From assembly GCA_963809385.1 (NCBI GenBank), contig CAWEJL010000002.1, positions 62,001 through 126,000 on the forward strand: a stretch of DNA of 64,000 bases, written 5' to 3'. Numbering within the stretch: the first letter of the stretch is position 1; each line of letters starts with the position of its first letter. The DNA comes from JAKAIY01 sp963809385. GTDB lineage: Bacteria > Chloroflexota > Ktedonobacteria > Ktedonobacterales > JADMIN01. Positions 1 to 9,294 of the stretch are shown here, in pieces. The notes beneath the pieces are model-generated. The model was given only the letters and a program-made list of their open reading frames with translations, was not told where the DNA came from and ran no database searches. A program made the translations under genes and the position numbers.

Positions 1-956
1 GCGGATGGGCCATCGCGCTTGGCGATCTCGCGCAGACGGCTGGCCACCAGCGCGAGCGCCTCATCCCAGGTGGCAGGCTCCAGCTTGCCATCGCGGCGGA
101 TCAGCGGCGTGCGCAGGCGTTCCGGGCTGTTGGCCAGGTCGAGGCCCCAGCGGCCACGATCGCAGAGGAACCCCTCTTCCACGTCGTCGTTCGTGCGTGA
201 ATACTGCCGCATCAGCTTGTCCACACGCACATCGGCCTTCACATTGCAGCCCACCGAGCACTGGCCGCAAATCGTCGCCGTGCGCTTCAGCTCCCACGGA
301 CGCCCTGTGAAGCGGTAGCTCTTGGCGGTCAGCGCGCCAACTGGACACATCTCGACCACGTTGCCGGAGAAGATCGAGTCGAACGGGGCGTCTGGCTCGA
401 CGCCGACCTCCGTGCGGAAGCCGCGCTCCAGCATCACCAGGCCGTTCTCCATCGCCACGTCCTGGGTGAAGCGCACGCAGCGCTGACAGGCGATGCAGCG
501 CTCGCGGTCGAGCAGGATATGCTCGCTCACCGGCACGGGCTTCTGGAAGTGGCGCTTGCTCAGGTCGAAGCGGCTCGCGCCCGGTCCGTGTCGCAGGGTG
601 AAGTCCTGCAAGTCGCACTCGCCGCCCTTGTCGCAGATCGGACAATCGAGCGGGTGGTTGATCAGCAGAAACTCCAGCGTTCCGGCGCGGGCTTTCTTGA
701 CCATCGGCGAGCCGGTCGAAACGACCATGCCCTCCGTGACCTCGGTCGTGCAGGCGGTCATTGGCTTGGGCATCTTCTCGATCTGCACGAAGCACATACG
801 GCAAGCGCCCAGCGGCTCCATCTTGGGATGGTAGCAGTAGATGGGGATCTCAATGCCGAGCTTTTGCGCCGCGGCCCAGATGACCGAGCCTTTCGGCACG
901 CTCACTGGCTGTCCATCTATCGTCAGGTTGACGAGTTGTTCTTCTTGCTCGGCCAT
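1..956 (-). CDS. nuoG: NADH-quinone oxidoreductase subunit G (NuoG), 3' end cut by window edge
   Basis: This is the iron-sulfur electron-wire subunit of the complex I peripheral arm, and about 318 N-terminal residues are present. Translating from the ATG at 956 gives a ferredoxin-like 2Fe-2S domain with GACRMC and a later TACTTEV cysteine. An H-x3-C-x2-C-x5-C segment (HPLDCPICDKGGEC) follows for cluster N3, then CIACQRCV with CPVGAL for a 4Fe-4S cluster. CGQCSVGC with a later FLCDRGRW is the cluster leading into the molybdopterin-oxidoreductase fold. The gene follows nuoF after 101 bp on the same strand and ends the visible nuo operon. The rest of the protein and any nuoH-N genes lie outside the window. 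Confidence 0.95.
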   Translation of the reverse strand, partial: MAEQEEQLVNLTIDGQPVSVPKGSVIWAAAQKLGIEIPIYCYHPKMEPLGACRMCFVQIEKMPKPMTACTTEVTEGMVVSTGSPMVKKARAGTLEFLLINHPLDCPICDKGGECDLQDFTLRHGPGASRFDLSKRHFQKPVPVSEHILLDRERCIACQRCVRFTQDVAMENGLVMLERGFRTEVGVEPDAPFDSIFSGNVVEMCPVGALTAKSYRFTGRPWELKRTATICGQCSVGCNVKADVRVDKLMRQYSRTNDDVEEGFLCDRGRWGLDLANSPERLRTPLIRRDGKLEPATWDEALALVASRLREIAKRDGPS

Positions 957-1057
957 GATTCGCTTTCTCGCCTACTACCACCCGCTTGCCGCCACGCTCC
1001 CTCAACGCCAGACGCTCTGGAGGCCGGTGGAGTCACTCCCGCGCCTGAATCGCTGGA

Positions 1058-2413
1058 TCAGCCAGCCGCCGCGTGGCTGTGCGCGCGATGCGCGCCTGGG
1101 CCAACCAGGCAGGCGTGCTCGCGCACGTGGTGGATGTATTCATCGCGGAAGAGCTTGATGCTGCTGACGATACTCGATGTCGCGGCGTCGCCTAACGGGC
1201 AGAAACTCCGGCCCGCGATGTTGTCGCAGATGTCGAGCAGGAGGTCCACATCGCTCTCGCGGCCCTCGCCTTCCTCCAGCCGCTCCAGCAGTTGGACCAG
1301 CCAGAAAGTGCCTTCGCGGCAGGGAGTACACTTGCCGCACGACTCGTCGCGGTAGAACTCGGTCATGCGCAGCGTCGCGCCGACGATACAGGTCTGGTCG
1401 TCGAGCACGATCACACCGCCGGAGCCGAGCATCGAGCCAGCCGCCGCCACCGCCTCGTAGTCGAGCGGGATATCCAGCTTGTCGGGGCCGAGCAGCGGAG
1501 CAGATGAACCGCCGGGCGTAAACGCCTTGAGCTTGCGCCCCATGCGCACGCCGCCGCCGTAGTCTTCGATCAGCGCTCGCAGCGGAGTCCCCAGCGGCAA
1601 CTCGTAGTTGCCAGGACGGTTGACATGCCCGCTCAGGCAGTAGATGCGTGTGCCTTTGCTCTTCTCCGTGCCATAGGCGGCGTAGACATCCGCGCCGTGG
1701 TGGACGACCGCCGGCACAGTGGCGAGCGTCTCGACGTTGTTGATGACCGTCGGGCCGCCATAGAGACCGACCACCGCCGGGAACGGCGGCTTCAACCGGG
1801 GATAGCCGCGCTTGCCCTCCAGCGACTCCAGCAGCGCGCTCTCCTCGCCGCAGATGTAGGCGCCCGCGCCGTGGTGGACGGTGATCTCCAGGTCGAAGCC
1901 GCTGCCGAGGATGTTCTTGCCCGCGAAACCCGCCGCATACGCCTCGCGCACCGCCCGCTCGACCTGAAGGCCGGCGTGGAGCAGCTCGCCGCGGATGTAG
2001 ATGAAGGCGTGATGGACCTTGGTCGCGTAGGAGGTGATGATGACCCCCTCGACCAGCAGGTGCGGGCAGACCTCCATAATCATGCGGTCTTTGAAGGTGC
2101 CAGGCTCGCTCTCGTCGCCGTTGACCGCCAGATAGCGTGGCTTGGGGCTGGTCTTCGGCAGAAAGCTCCACTTCACCCCAGCGGCGAAGCCCGCGCCGCC
2201 ACGCCCGCGCAGCCCAGACTTCTTGACCTCTTCGACCAGGTCATCTGGCTGGAAGGTCACCAGCGCCTTCTTGAGCGCGTCGTACCCGCCGTGCGCCCGG
2301 TAGACCTCGATCTGGTCAATGTTGGGCACATCGAACGTTTCGGTGACGAAGCGCGGCGTGGGGCCGAGCGGGAGCGTCGTCATTGGGGTCTGTTTCTCAG
2401 TCGTATCGGCCAT
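1058..2413 (-). CDS. nuoF: NADH-quinone oxidoreductase subunit F (NuoF)
   Basis: This 451-residue flavoprotein subunit takes hydride from NADH onto FMN at the tip of the complex I peripheral arm. The NADH-binding glycine loop is GRGGAGFAAG near residue 70. FMN-site motifs are AVNGDESEPGTFKDR near 97 and GAYICGEESALLESLEGKRG further on. The 4Fe-4S ligands are C359, C362 and C365 (CGKCTPC) with C405 (CPLGDA). Length and motif order match the family. It starts 3 bp after the nuoE stop, so it is translationally coupled to nuoE, and nuoG follows. Together NuoE, F and G form the NADH dehydrogenase module. Confidence 0.97.
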   Translation of the reverse strand: MADTTEKQTPMTTLPLGPTPRFVTETFDVPNIDQIEVYRAHGGYDALKKALVTFQPDDLVEEVKKSGLRGRGGAGFAAGVKWSFLPKTSPKPRYLAVNGDESEPGTFKDRMIMEVCPHLLVEGVIITSYATKVHHAFIYIRGELLHAGLQVERAVREAYAAGFAGKNILGSGFDLEITVHHGAGAYICGEESALLESLEGKRGYPRLKPPFPAVVGLYGGPTVINNVETLATVPAVVHHGADVYAAYGTEKSKGTRIYCLSGHVNRPGNYELPLGTPLRALIEDYGGGVRMGRKLKAFTPGGSSAPLLGPDKLDIPLDYEAVAAAGSMLGSGGVIVLDDQTCIVGATLRMTEFYRDESCGKCTPCREGTFWLVQLLERLEEGEGRESDVDLLLDICDNIAGRSFCPLGDAATSSIVSSIKLFRDEYIHHVREHACLVGPGAHRAHSHAAAG

Positions 2414-2416
2414 GAT

Positions 2417-3007
2417 TTACCGCGCCTTCTTCGCTGGCGATGCGCCGTTCGCTGGCTCCGCGCCAATGGTCGTCTCGGTCGTCATGCCCCTGGCGTCCTC
2501 CGTCACGCGCCAGTGGTCGCGAACCTGCGCCACGTCTCCCCCGGCCTTGAGATACGCGACGAGGGAATCAGCGCGCTCCGGGTCCGCCCGTTCGACGAAC
2601 AAGCCATTGACTTGCATCGCGGGCGCCATCCCGCAGCCGGCCAGACACTCCACCGCCTCCAGCGTGAACTGCCCGTCGGCGGTTGTCTCGCCACGCTTCA
2701 CGCCGAGTGTCGCTTCGAGGCGCGCTAGCGTGTCATCACAGCCACCCAGGTAGCAGGAGACACTCGTGCACACCTTGAGGACGTAGCGCCCCTGCGGCTG
2801 CTTGTGGAACATCGAGTAAAAGGTGATGACCGACTCGACCTCGTCCGGCTTGACGCCGATCACGTCAGCCACCGCGATCACCGCCTCATCGGGGATGTAG
2901 CCCAGCTCGTCCTGGACGAGATGCAGGCAGGGCAGCATCGCCGAACGGGCGGATGGATAGCGGGCGACCGCCTCGCGCATGCGCGCCTTCAACGCTTCGC
3001 TCATCAT
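2417..3007 (-). CDS. nuoE: NADH-quinone oxidoreductase subunit E (NuoE)
   Basis: This is the 24-kDa-type thioredoxin-fold subunit carrying the off-path 2Fe-2S cluster N1a. All four ligands are visible: C80 and C85 (CTSVSC), then C121 and C125 (CLAGC). Residues from about 160 to the end form a hydrophilic Ala/Lys-rich tail that I would not assign a function. The start is the first of two adjacent ATGs and overlaps the nuoD stop by one base (TGATG), a typical coupling arrangement. An internal start at the second ATG (3004) would remove one residue only. Confidence 0.95.
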   Translation of the reverse strand: MMSEALKARMREAVARYPSARSAMLPCLHLVQDELGYIPDEAVIAVADVIGVKPDEVESVITFYSMFHKQPQGRYVLKVCTSVSCYLGGCDDTLARLEATLGVKRGETTADGQFTLEAVECLAGCGMAPAMQVNGLFVERADPERADSLVAYLKAGGDVAQVRDHWRVTEDARGMTTETTIGAEPANGASPAKKAR

Positions 3008-4236
3008 CAGCGGTCCACCTCGCCTAGCACGATGTCAATGCTGCCGATCGCGGCCACGACATCGGCGAGCAGCATGCCCTCGATCATCTTCGGCAGCGCC
3101 TGCAAGTTGGCGAACGATGGCGCGCGCACCCGCATGCGATACGGGCGCGCCGAGCCATCGCTCACCATGTAGAAGCCAAGCTCGCCTTTGGGCGACTCCG
3201 TGCGCATCCAGACCTCGCCGGCGGGCGGGCGGTAGCCTTCGGTGTAGAGCTTGAAGTGATGGATCAGCGCCTCCATGTTGGAGGACACCTCCCACTTCGG
3301 CGGCGCGACGATCTTGTGATCGGCGATCTGCCACGGCCCCTCCGGCAGCCCGTCGAGCGCCTGCTGGATGATGTGCAGGCTCTGCTCCATCTCCATCATG
3401 CGGATCAGGTAGCGGTCGTAGACATCGCCGTTTGAGCCAACAGGGATGTCGAACTCGAAACGGTCGTAGCCACCGTAGGGGAATGCCTTGCGCACATCGT
3501 ACATGACGCCGCTGCCGCGCAGCGTCGGGCCGGTGCAGCCGAAGGCCAGCGCGTCGCGCGCGGTGAGTGGCGCAATACCCTTTGTGCGGTCAATCCACAG
3601 GCGGTTGTTGGTCAGCAGGTCGTGATACTCGCGCAGGCGAGAAGGGAAGAGCGCCAGGAAGTCGCGCACCTTGCGGTCAAAGCCGGGCGGCAGGTCGGCC
3701 TGGATGCCGCCGGGCATGATGTAGCTGGTCATCATGCGCACGCCGGAGCAGAGCTCGAAGATGTCGAGAATCAGCTCGCGCTCGCGGAAACAGTAGAGGA
3801 AGACGCTCTGCGCGCCGAGATCCAGCGCGCTGGAGGCGAGGTAGACGAGGTGACTGGCGATGCGCTGCAGCTCCACCAGAACGATGCGAGCGTAAACCGC
3901 TTTCTCCGGCGCGCTGACGCCCAGCAGCTTCTCGACGGCCAGCGAATAGGCGAAGTTATTGGCGAGCGGCGCCAGATAGTCCATGCGGTCCGTCAGGACC
4001 AGCGCCTTGAAGTAGCTCTTGGATTCGGCGGTCTTCTCGATGCCGGTGTGCAAATAGCCGATGTCGGGAATCGCCTTGACGATCGTCTCGCCATCCAGCG
4101 TCAGCACGAGGCGCAGGACGCCATGAGTAGAGGGATGCTGCGGCCCCATGTTGATCGTCATGGTGTCGCGCCGGGTCTGGTCACTGAGCCGCACGCTCTC
4201 TTCGACTTCGATCCGGGCTGGCTCGTCAAGCCTCAT
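3007..4236 (-). CDS. nuoD: NADH-quinone oxidoreductase subunit D (NuoD)
   Basis: This 409-residue subunit is the 49-kDa homologue that, with NuoB, shapes the quinone-binding pocket of complex I. The family N-terminus MGPQHPSTHGVLRLVL appears at about residue 30, followed by GYLHTGIEK. The conserved C-terminus IGSIDIVLGEVDR closes the protein. These match the hydrogenase large-subunit fold that has lost its metal ligands. It lies between nuoC, 60 bp upstream, and nuoE, which overlaps its stop. NuoC and NuoD are separate genes here rather than fused as in enterobacteria. Confidence 0.96.
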   Translation of the reverse strand: MRLDEPARIEVEESVRLSDQTRRDTMTINMGPQHPSTHGVLRLVLTLDGETIVKAIPDIGYLHTGIEKTAESKSYFKALVLTDRMDYLAPLANNFAYSLAVEKLLGVSAPEKAVYARIVLVELQRIASHLVYLASSALDLGAQSVFLYCFRERELILDIFELCSGVRMMTSYIMPGGIQADLPPGFDRKVRDFLALFPSRLREYHDLLTNNRLWIDRTKGIAPLTARDALAFGCTGPTLRGSGVMYDVRKAFPYGGYDRFEFDIPVGSNGDVYDRYLIRMMEMEQSLHIIQQALDGLPEGPWQIADHKIVAPPKWEVSSNMEALIHHFKLYTEGYRPPAGEVWMRTESPKGELGFYMVSDGSARPYRMRVRAPSFANLQALPKMIEGMLLADVVAAIGSIDIVLGEVDR

Positions 4237-4296
4237 ATCTTCTCTGCCTTACCAGTATGCTGAGGAGCGGTCGTACGGGGCGGTCGCACGGGGCGA

Positions 4297-4968
4297 TCAC
4301 TCGGGCATGTAGCGCTCGTCGTCCTCGCTGCGTATCCGAGCGTTCGCGCGCTCAGAACCGTCGGTCGTCCGCAGGGTAAGCTCTCCGGTACCCTCCGGCA
4401 GGGGCTGGTTCAATGGGACCTGGCCACCCCAGTGCGGATCAGGCAGCGCGAAGCCAGTGAGCGGATAGTCCTTGCGGAGCGGATGCCCCACCCAATCGGT
4501 GGGCATCAGAATGCGCCGCAGGTCGGGGTGGCCGCTGAAACGCACACCGAACATGTCAAAGATCTCGCGCTCGAACCAGTCCGCTGTGGGCCAGACCTCC
4601 GAGACGGTGGGAACTTCTGGCTCCGGGTCGTCTTCGCCGCCAGCCTGCGTCTTCAAGCGCAATGACGCATGCGTTTCAGTGGAGACGAGCTGATAGACCA
4701 GGTCGAAGCGCGGCTCGCGCTCTGGCCAGTCCACGGCGGTCACGTCTTCGAGCAGATCGTAGCGCAGGTGAGCCGCGTCGCGCAGCGCCAGGCACGCGCC
4801 CACCAGCGCGGCGTTCGTCAGCAGAACGGTCGTCTCGCCGCGATAGACCGTCACCGCAAGGACACCATCGCCAAGCCGCTCTTTGAGCAGCGCGACAGAG
4901 GCCTCAGCCAGTGGATTGGGAGCCGTGTCGAGCAAGGGCGCGCCGCTCTCCCGCGTTTGGTCTGCCAT
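4297..4968 (-). CDS. nuoC: NADH-quinone oxidoreductase subunit C (NuoC)
   Basis: This is the 30-kDa subunit of the complex I peripheral arm. I chose the ATG at 4968 (MADQTRES, 223 residues) over a TTG at 4989 because GAGAGGAAC lies a suitable distance upstream. The diagnostic signature is near the C-terminus: ADWFEREIFDMFGVRFSGHP, then RRILMPTDW and HPLRKDYPLTG. Residues 1-30 are a divergent leader. The gene sits 54 bp after nuoB and 60 bp before nuoD. Confidence 0.94.
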   Translation of the reverse strand: MADQTRESGAPLLDTAPNPLAEASVALLKERLGDGVLAVTVYRGETTVLLTNAALVGACLALRDAAHLRYDLLEDVTAVDWPEREPRFDLVYQLVSTETHASLRLKTQAGGEDDPEPEVPTVSEVWPTADWFEREIFDMFGVRFSGHPDLRRILMPTDWVGHPLRKDYPLTGFALPDPHWGGQVPLNQPLPEGTGELTLRTTDGSERANARIRSEDDERYMPE

Positions 4969-5022
4969 GACTGCGCCAGTTCCTCTCAACGCGGTCCGGC
5001 GTCGCCGCCCGCGCGCTCGTCG

Positions 5023-5637
5023 CTAATCCTCGCTGCCGAGATACTTCGACTCAGCATACGCCAGCGGGTCGGGCGGATTGGGGATGTGCTTCTGGATCTT
5101 CTCCTGCAGAAGGTTGAGCCCCTGCAAGAGCATGTCCGGCGTAGGTGGACATCCCGGCACGTAGATATCGACCGGCACGATCTTGTCCACGCCTTGCACG
5201 ATCGCGTAGTTGTTGAAGACGCCGCCGCACGAGGCGCAAGCGCCCATCGCGATGACCCACTTTGGCTCGGGCATCTGGTCGTAGATGCGCCGCAACACCG
5301 GAGCCATCTTCACCGAGAGCCGCCCGGCGACGATCATCAGGTCGGCCTGGCGCGGGCTGGCGCGGAAGACCTCCGCGCCGAAGCGCGAGATGTCCCACCG
5401 CGAGGCGCTGGCCGACATCATCTCGATCGCGCAGCACGCCAGGCCGAAGGTAGCGGGCCAGAGCGACGCGCTGCGTCCCCAGTCAATCAGCTTGTTGACC
5501 TGGGTGAGCAGGACGTTACCGCCGTCGGGCTGCTCCAATCCACGCGGCTGACGCGGCGCCTGGGTGTTGCTGTAGAACTGGACAGGGGCCCAGGGGTTCG
5601 CCGGCTTAGGGGCCGGGTTCTCAGGATCTAGTCCCAT
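5023..5637 (-). CDS. nuoB: NADH-quinone oxidoreductase subunit B (NuoB)
   Basis: NuoB carries cluster N2, the last 4Fe-4S centre, which donates electrons to quinone. The ligands are the tandem cysteines C68/C69 (ACCAIEMM), C134 in MGACASCGG and C163 (VPGCPPTPD). The ATG at 5637 overlaps the nuoA stop by 10 bp, as expected for coupled genes. A longer in-frame reading upstream is only the antisense-rich nuoA frame, so I trimmed it. The 204-residue product has a roughly 40-residue hydrophilic N-terminus before the conserved core. Confidence 0.96.
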   Translation of the reverse strand: MGLDPENPAPKPANPWAPVQFYSNTQAPRQPRGLEQPDGGNVLLTQVNKLIDWGRSASLWPATFGLACCAIEMMSASASRWDISRFGAEVFRASPRQADLMIVAGRLSVKMAPVLRRIYDQMPEPKWVIAMGACASCGGVFNNYAIVQGVDKIVPVDIYVPGCPPTPDMLLQGLNLLQEKIQKHIPNPPDPLAYAESKYLGSED

Positions 5638-5981
5638 GTGAAGGCTCCCTTGCGCCAGATGTAAATGAACGGAATAGCAAGGATCAGCGTGAAGACCAGG
5701 AGCTCGACCAGGCCGAGAATCTGGAGTCGCCGCATCAGGATCGCCAGCGGCAGCACCGAGGCGGCCTCGACATCGAAGATGATGAAGAGCATGCCGGTCA
5801 CGAGATATTTGACAGGGAAGCGCTGCCGAGGCGGCTCGATCTCTTCGATGCCGCACTCATAGGGAGCGAGCTTCTCTGGCGTAGGGCGCTTCGGTCCGAG
5901 GATGAACGTCACCCCGATAACCAAGATACCGAATATCAGCGCGAGACCAAACATGATCAGCGCTGGCGCGAATTCTGGCAT
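5628..5981 (-). CDS. nuoA: NADH-quinone oxidoreductase subunit A (NuoA)
   Basis: This small membrane subunit (117 residues, three predicted transmembrane helices) links the peripheral and membrane arms of complex I. The loop APYECGIEEIEPPRQRFPVK and the second helix FIIFDVEAASVLPLA are family signatures, including the C-G-x-E loop and the FDxE acidic residues. I start at the ATG at 5981 because GGAGG lies 9 bases upstream (5991-5995). The ATG at 6002 has no such site. It is the first gene of the nuo operon. Confidence 0.93.
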   Translation of the reverse strand: MPEFAPALIMFGLALIFGILVIGVTFILGPKRPTPEKLAPYECGIEEIEPPRQRFPVKYLVTGMLFIIFDVEAASVLPLAILMRRLQILGLVELLVFTLILAIPFIYIWRKGAFTWD

Positions 5982-6061
5982 TTCGCAACGCCTCCGAGCC
6001 ATGACGGCGCGCGTTTAGAGCGCCCGCCATCAGTGTCCCTCCGATTCGTATACCATCTGAT

Positions 6062-6090
6062 ACTGTAACATGAGGGTGGTAGGCTGTCAA
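6062..6090 (-). promoter_or_regulatory. Sigma-70-type promoter of the nuo operon
   Basis: Read on the minus strand, TTGACA (6085-6090) is followed by a 17-base spacer and TACAGT (6062-6067), about 80 bases before the nuoA start. This is a near-consensus housekeeping promoter in the only upstream gap, and it is correctly oriented. Confidence 0.75.
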
Positions 6091-6267
6091 TCAACTGGAT
6101 GGGCCACAAAGCCCCATGACAAGCCTGTTTACACCTCTTCTCGCATGCCAGGCGCCGCCTGGTGGATGCGCAAAATCCGCCATGTTGTACCATGCTGATT
6201 AGGACGCGCGATTGCTCGCATGGTTATCACAGAGTCCGCGCGTATACGCCTGGTTTGGGAGGAAGCT

Positions 6268-7243
6268 GTGATTGGCGCGCCACTGATCGAGGAGGCGACC
6301 AGCGCCGACATCGAGACACTTGGGCGCTTGCGCCATTCAGATGGACTGGTCGCGCAGCGTGGACCTGCTGGGCGCCATCCAGCGCTGGCGCGGTGGCCGC
6401 ATCTTCATCATCCGTGAGGGTGAGCTGACCCCCGCCACGGGCGAAGCGGGCGCGCGCCCAGCGGTCGCGACGGTCGCCACCGCCGCGCCGCCGGTCGGGG
6501 TAATTGGCAGCGTCATGGTGCGCCCGGAGTTTCAGCGGGGCGGCCTGGGGCGCGTCATCATGGAGCATGCGCTGGCCTGGCTGGCGCGCGAAGGTGTGCG
6601 CCACGTCTACCTCGACGCCACTCCCGCTGGCCGTCCGCTCTACCGCCGGCTGGGCTTCGTGGATGTCACCAGCTCGTGGTATGTGATCGCGCCGCAGCCA
6701 TCGCTCGACCTGGAGGCGCTGCGCGCGCTGGCGGAGCGTGGTGATGTCGCGCGCGTCATCCAGGCGGGCGCGGATGATTTGGCCCGCATCGCCACGCTCG
6801 ACCGGCTGGCCTTCGGCGGCGACCGTCTCCCCCTGCTCGATCATCTGGCGCGGATAGCGGGCCACAAGCTGCTGATCGCCGAATCAGCGGATGGCGTTCC
6901 GCTGGGCTACCTGATGACCCGCCCGCCGGAGCCGCCGCTGGAAGGCGTGCGCGTCTGCCCGCTGATTGCCAGCGACGACGCGACCGCCGCCGCGCTACTG
7001 CTCGCGACGCTGGAGCGCGAGGGCGCGCCTGAGGGGCGCATCCTCTCCGCCACCATCGCCGGCGACAACTCACGCGCCCTGGCGCTATTCGATACGATCG
7101 GCGCCGCGCCCGTCGAAGACGACCTCATCATGCGGCTGGACCTGCCCGCCGCGCCCGGCGACGCCGCGCCGCCAGCGGAATGTGCGCCAGACGGCGATGA
7201 GCGACCACGGGTCTACTGCTGGCTTGCGCCGATGGTGTTTTAA
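6268..7243 (+). pseudogene. GNAT-family N-acetyltransferase interrupted by a frameshift near its N-terminus
   Basis: The C-terminal 300 residues are a GNAT protein. The acetyl-CoA loop is visible in VRPEFQRGGLGRVIMEHAL, followed by LYRRLGFVDV. A second, weaker GNAT-like half runs to the end. The N-terminus lies in a different frame: a GTG at 6268 with GGGAGG five bases upstream encodes MIGAPLIEEATSADIETLGRL, a typical GNAT opening. The reading then has to shift by one base around 6320-6345 to reach MDWSRSVDLLGAI. If the shift is real, only an N-terminally shortened protein could be made, for instance from ATG 6341. Substrate is unknown. The gene stands alone, divergent from nuo. Confidence 0.8.
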
Positions 7244-7254
7244 AAACCGCGGCG

Positions 7255-9165
7255 CTACTCGTTCACCGCCGCCGCCAGCGCGTCCTCCTCGATATCCGCG
7301 CTGGCCACCTCCGATGCGGAAGCGAACTGCGCGTTGTAGAGATGGGCGTAGAGGCCGCCCTGCTCCAGTAGCTCGGCGTGCGCGCCACGCTCGGCGATCT
7401 CGCCGCGCCGCACCACCAGAATCTGGTCAGCGGCCAGGATGGTAGAGAGACGGTGGGCGATGGCGATCGTCGTGCGCCCCTCCATCAACCGCTCCAGCGC
7501 GGACTGGATCAGCCGCTCGGAGTGCGTATCGAGCGAGCTCGTCGCCTCGTCCAGAATCAGGATGCGCGGGTCCTTCAGGATCACGCGCGCGATGGCGATG
7601 CGTTGCTTCTCACCACCGGAGAGCTTGTAGCCGCGCTCGCCGACCACCGTATCGTAGCCTTCGGGCAGCTCCATGATGCGGTCGTGGATCGCCGCCGCCT
7701 GCGCCGCCGCGATCAGCTGCTCCTCGGTCGCGTCGGGGCGGCCATACATCAGGTTCTCGCGGATGGTGGAGTGGAAGAGATACGTCTCCTGCGTGACGAC
7801 GCCGATCGTCGCGCCCAGGCTCTCCAGCGTCACGTCGCGCACGTCATGCCCGTCAATCGTCACGGCGCCGCCGGTCACGTCATAGAGGCGCGGGATGAGA
7901 TAGGTAATCGTCGTCTTGCCCGCGCCGCTGGGGCCGACCAGCGCCGTCAGCTGGCCAGGCCGCATCTCGAACGAGATGTCGTTGAGAGTCGGCGTCTCCA
8001 GGTCGGTGCGATAGCTAAACGAAACATGCTCGAAGTTGACCGCGCCCTCGACCGTGCGCGGGTCCAGTGCCAGCGCGCCCGGCTTGTCCTCGATGTCCGC
8101 CTTGATGTCCAGGTATTCGTAGATGCGGTCGAACAGCGCCAGCGCGCCCTGAATATCGACCTGGACATTGAGCAACTGACCAATGGGGAAGAACAGGCGG
8201 CTCTGTAGCGTCGTGAACGCCACCAGGTTGGCGACGATATCAGTGAGTTGCTGCTGACTGACGTGCTGGCCCTGGCCGAACGCCATGTAGCCTGTGAGCA
8301 GGTAGACCAGCGCGGGCAGACCGGAGAAGAAGGTCGAGATGAACATCATGAACCAGCGCCCGACCATCTGCTGCCGGATTTGCAGCGCGACGTAGCGATC
8401 ATTCTCCGTCTGGAAGCGGCGCCGCTCGTAGCTCTGGCGGCCAAAGACTTTCGCCAGCAGCACACCGCTCACTGAGAGCGTCTCTTCCACCAGCGCCGTC
8501 ATCTCCGCCAGCGACATCTGCGTGCTGCGCGAGACATCGCGGCGCACGTTGCCCACGCGGTAGGTCAGGAAGAGGAAGAGCGGCAACAAGCCGAGCGAAA
8601 GAAGCGTCAGCGGGACGGATAATACCAGCATGCCGACGATAGTAGAGAGCGCGACCGTGATGTTCGAGACGACCGAGGTCGCGGTATCGGTGACGACGCT
8701 CTGCACGCCGCCGATGTCGTTCGAGATGCGCGACTGAATCTCGCCAGTGCGCGTATCGGTGAAGAACTTGAGCGGCTGCCCCTGGATGTGGCCGTACAGC
8801 CTGTTGCGCAGATCGCGCATGACGCTCTGGCCGACCTTAGTGTTGAGATAGGTCTGACCCACGCCGATCAGACCACTGATAACGGGTGTGATCAGCATGA
8901 CGCCGGCGAAGATCGCCAGCGCGTGGAAGTTCTGCTGGAAAATGCCAATCGAGATCGAATATTTGAGCATGTACGGGTTGACCAGCCCGAGCACGCTCAC
9001 CAGCAGAATGGCCACCAGCACGACAAGAATCGGGCGCCAGTAGGGTTTGAAGGACGCAGCGACGCGGCGGATCGTGCGCGCGTCAGCCTTGCGCCCAGGC
9101 GGTATCTCAGGGGATGTCCGCATCAGTCGCCCGTAGCGGCCTCCGCCGCCCATACCTCGCATCAT
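7255..9165 (-). CDS. ABC multidrug/lipid exporter half-transporter (LmrA/MsbA type)
   Basis: This 636-residue fused exporter half has an N-terminal six-helix domain (residues ~40-330) and a C-terminal ATPase. The ATPase shows Walker A GPSGAGKTT, the signature LSGGEKQR, Walker B ILILDEATSS and the switch histidine in AIAHRLST. The start at 9165 is supported by GAGGA nine bases upstream. It should act as a homodimer in the inner membrane exporting a hydrophobic substrate that cannot be named from sequence. A PadR regulator lies immediately upstream on the same strand, a common pairing for drug exporters, so PadR control is likely but inferred. Confidence 0.92.
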   Translation of the reverse strand: MMRGMGGGGRYGRLMRTSPEIPPGRKADARTIRRVAASFKPYWRPILVVLVAILLVSVLGLVNPYMLKYSISIGIFQQNFHALAIFAGVMLITPVISGLIGVGQTYLNTKVGQSVMRDLRNRLYGHIQGQPLKFFTDTRTGEIQSRISNDIGGVQSVVTDTATSVVSNITVALSTIVGMLVLSVPLTLLSLGLLPLFLFLTYRVGNVRRDVSRSTQMSLAEMTALVEETLSVSGVLLAKVFGRQSYERRRFQTENDRYVALQIRQQMVGRWFMMFISTFFSGLPALVYLLTGYMAFGQGQHVSQQQLTDIVANLVAFTTLQSRLFFPIGQLLNVQVDIQGALALFDRIYEYLDIKADIEDKPGALALDPRTVEGAVNFEHVSFSYRTDLETPTLNDISFEMRPGQLTALVGPSGAGKTTITYLIPRLYDVTGGAVTIDGHDVRDVTLESLGATIGVVTQETYLFHSTIRENLMYGRPDATEEQLIAAAQAAAIHDRIMELPEGYDTVVGERGYKLSGGEKQRIAIARVILKDPRILILDEATSSLDTHSERLIQSALERLMEGRTTIAIAHRLSTILAADQILVVRRGEIAERGAHAELLEQGGLYAHLYNAQFASASEVASADIEEDALAAAVNE

Positions 9166-9237
9166 ACAAAGGATTCCTCGCAGGGATGATTGGATAGGGA
9201 TGAATCTACAAAAAAGAGCATAGCATCACCGACACGC

Positions 9238-9281
9238 TTCAGGCCCATCACACCCGCCGTTACGCGCGTGATGGGCCTGAA
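9238..9281 (-). terminator. 14-bp inverted repeat between padR-like gene and ABC exporter
   Basis: TTCAGGCCCATCAC (9238-9251) pairs perfectly with GTGATGGGCCTGAA (9268-9281) across a 16-base loop, just after the PadR stop. A run of six T on the minus strand lies about 23 bases beyond the stem, so this is not a textbook intrinsic terminator. It may terminate, attenuate or stabilise the transcript. Confidence 0.55.
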
Positions 9282-9294
9282 AGACTGGCTCAGT

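Noticed and set aside
1625..2728. 367-residue open frame opposite nuoF/nuoE
   Set aside because: Overlaps two unmistakable complex I genes on the other strand and has no recognisable domain.
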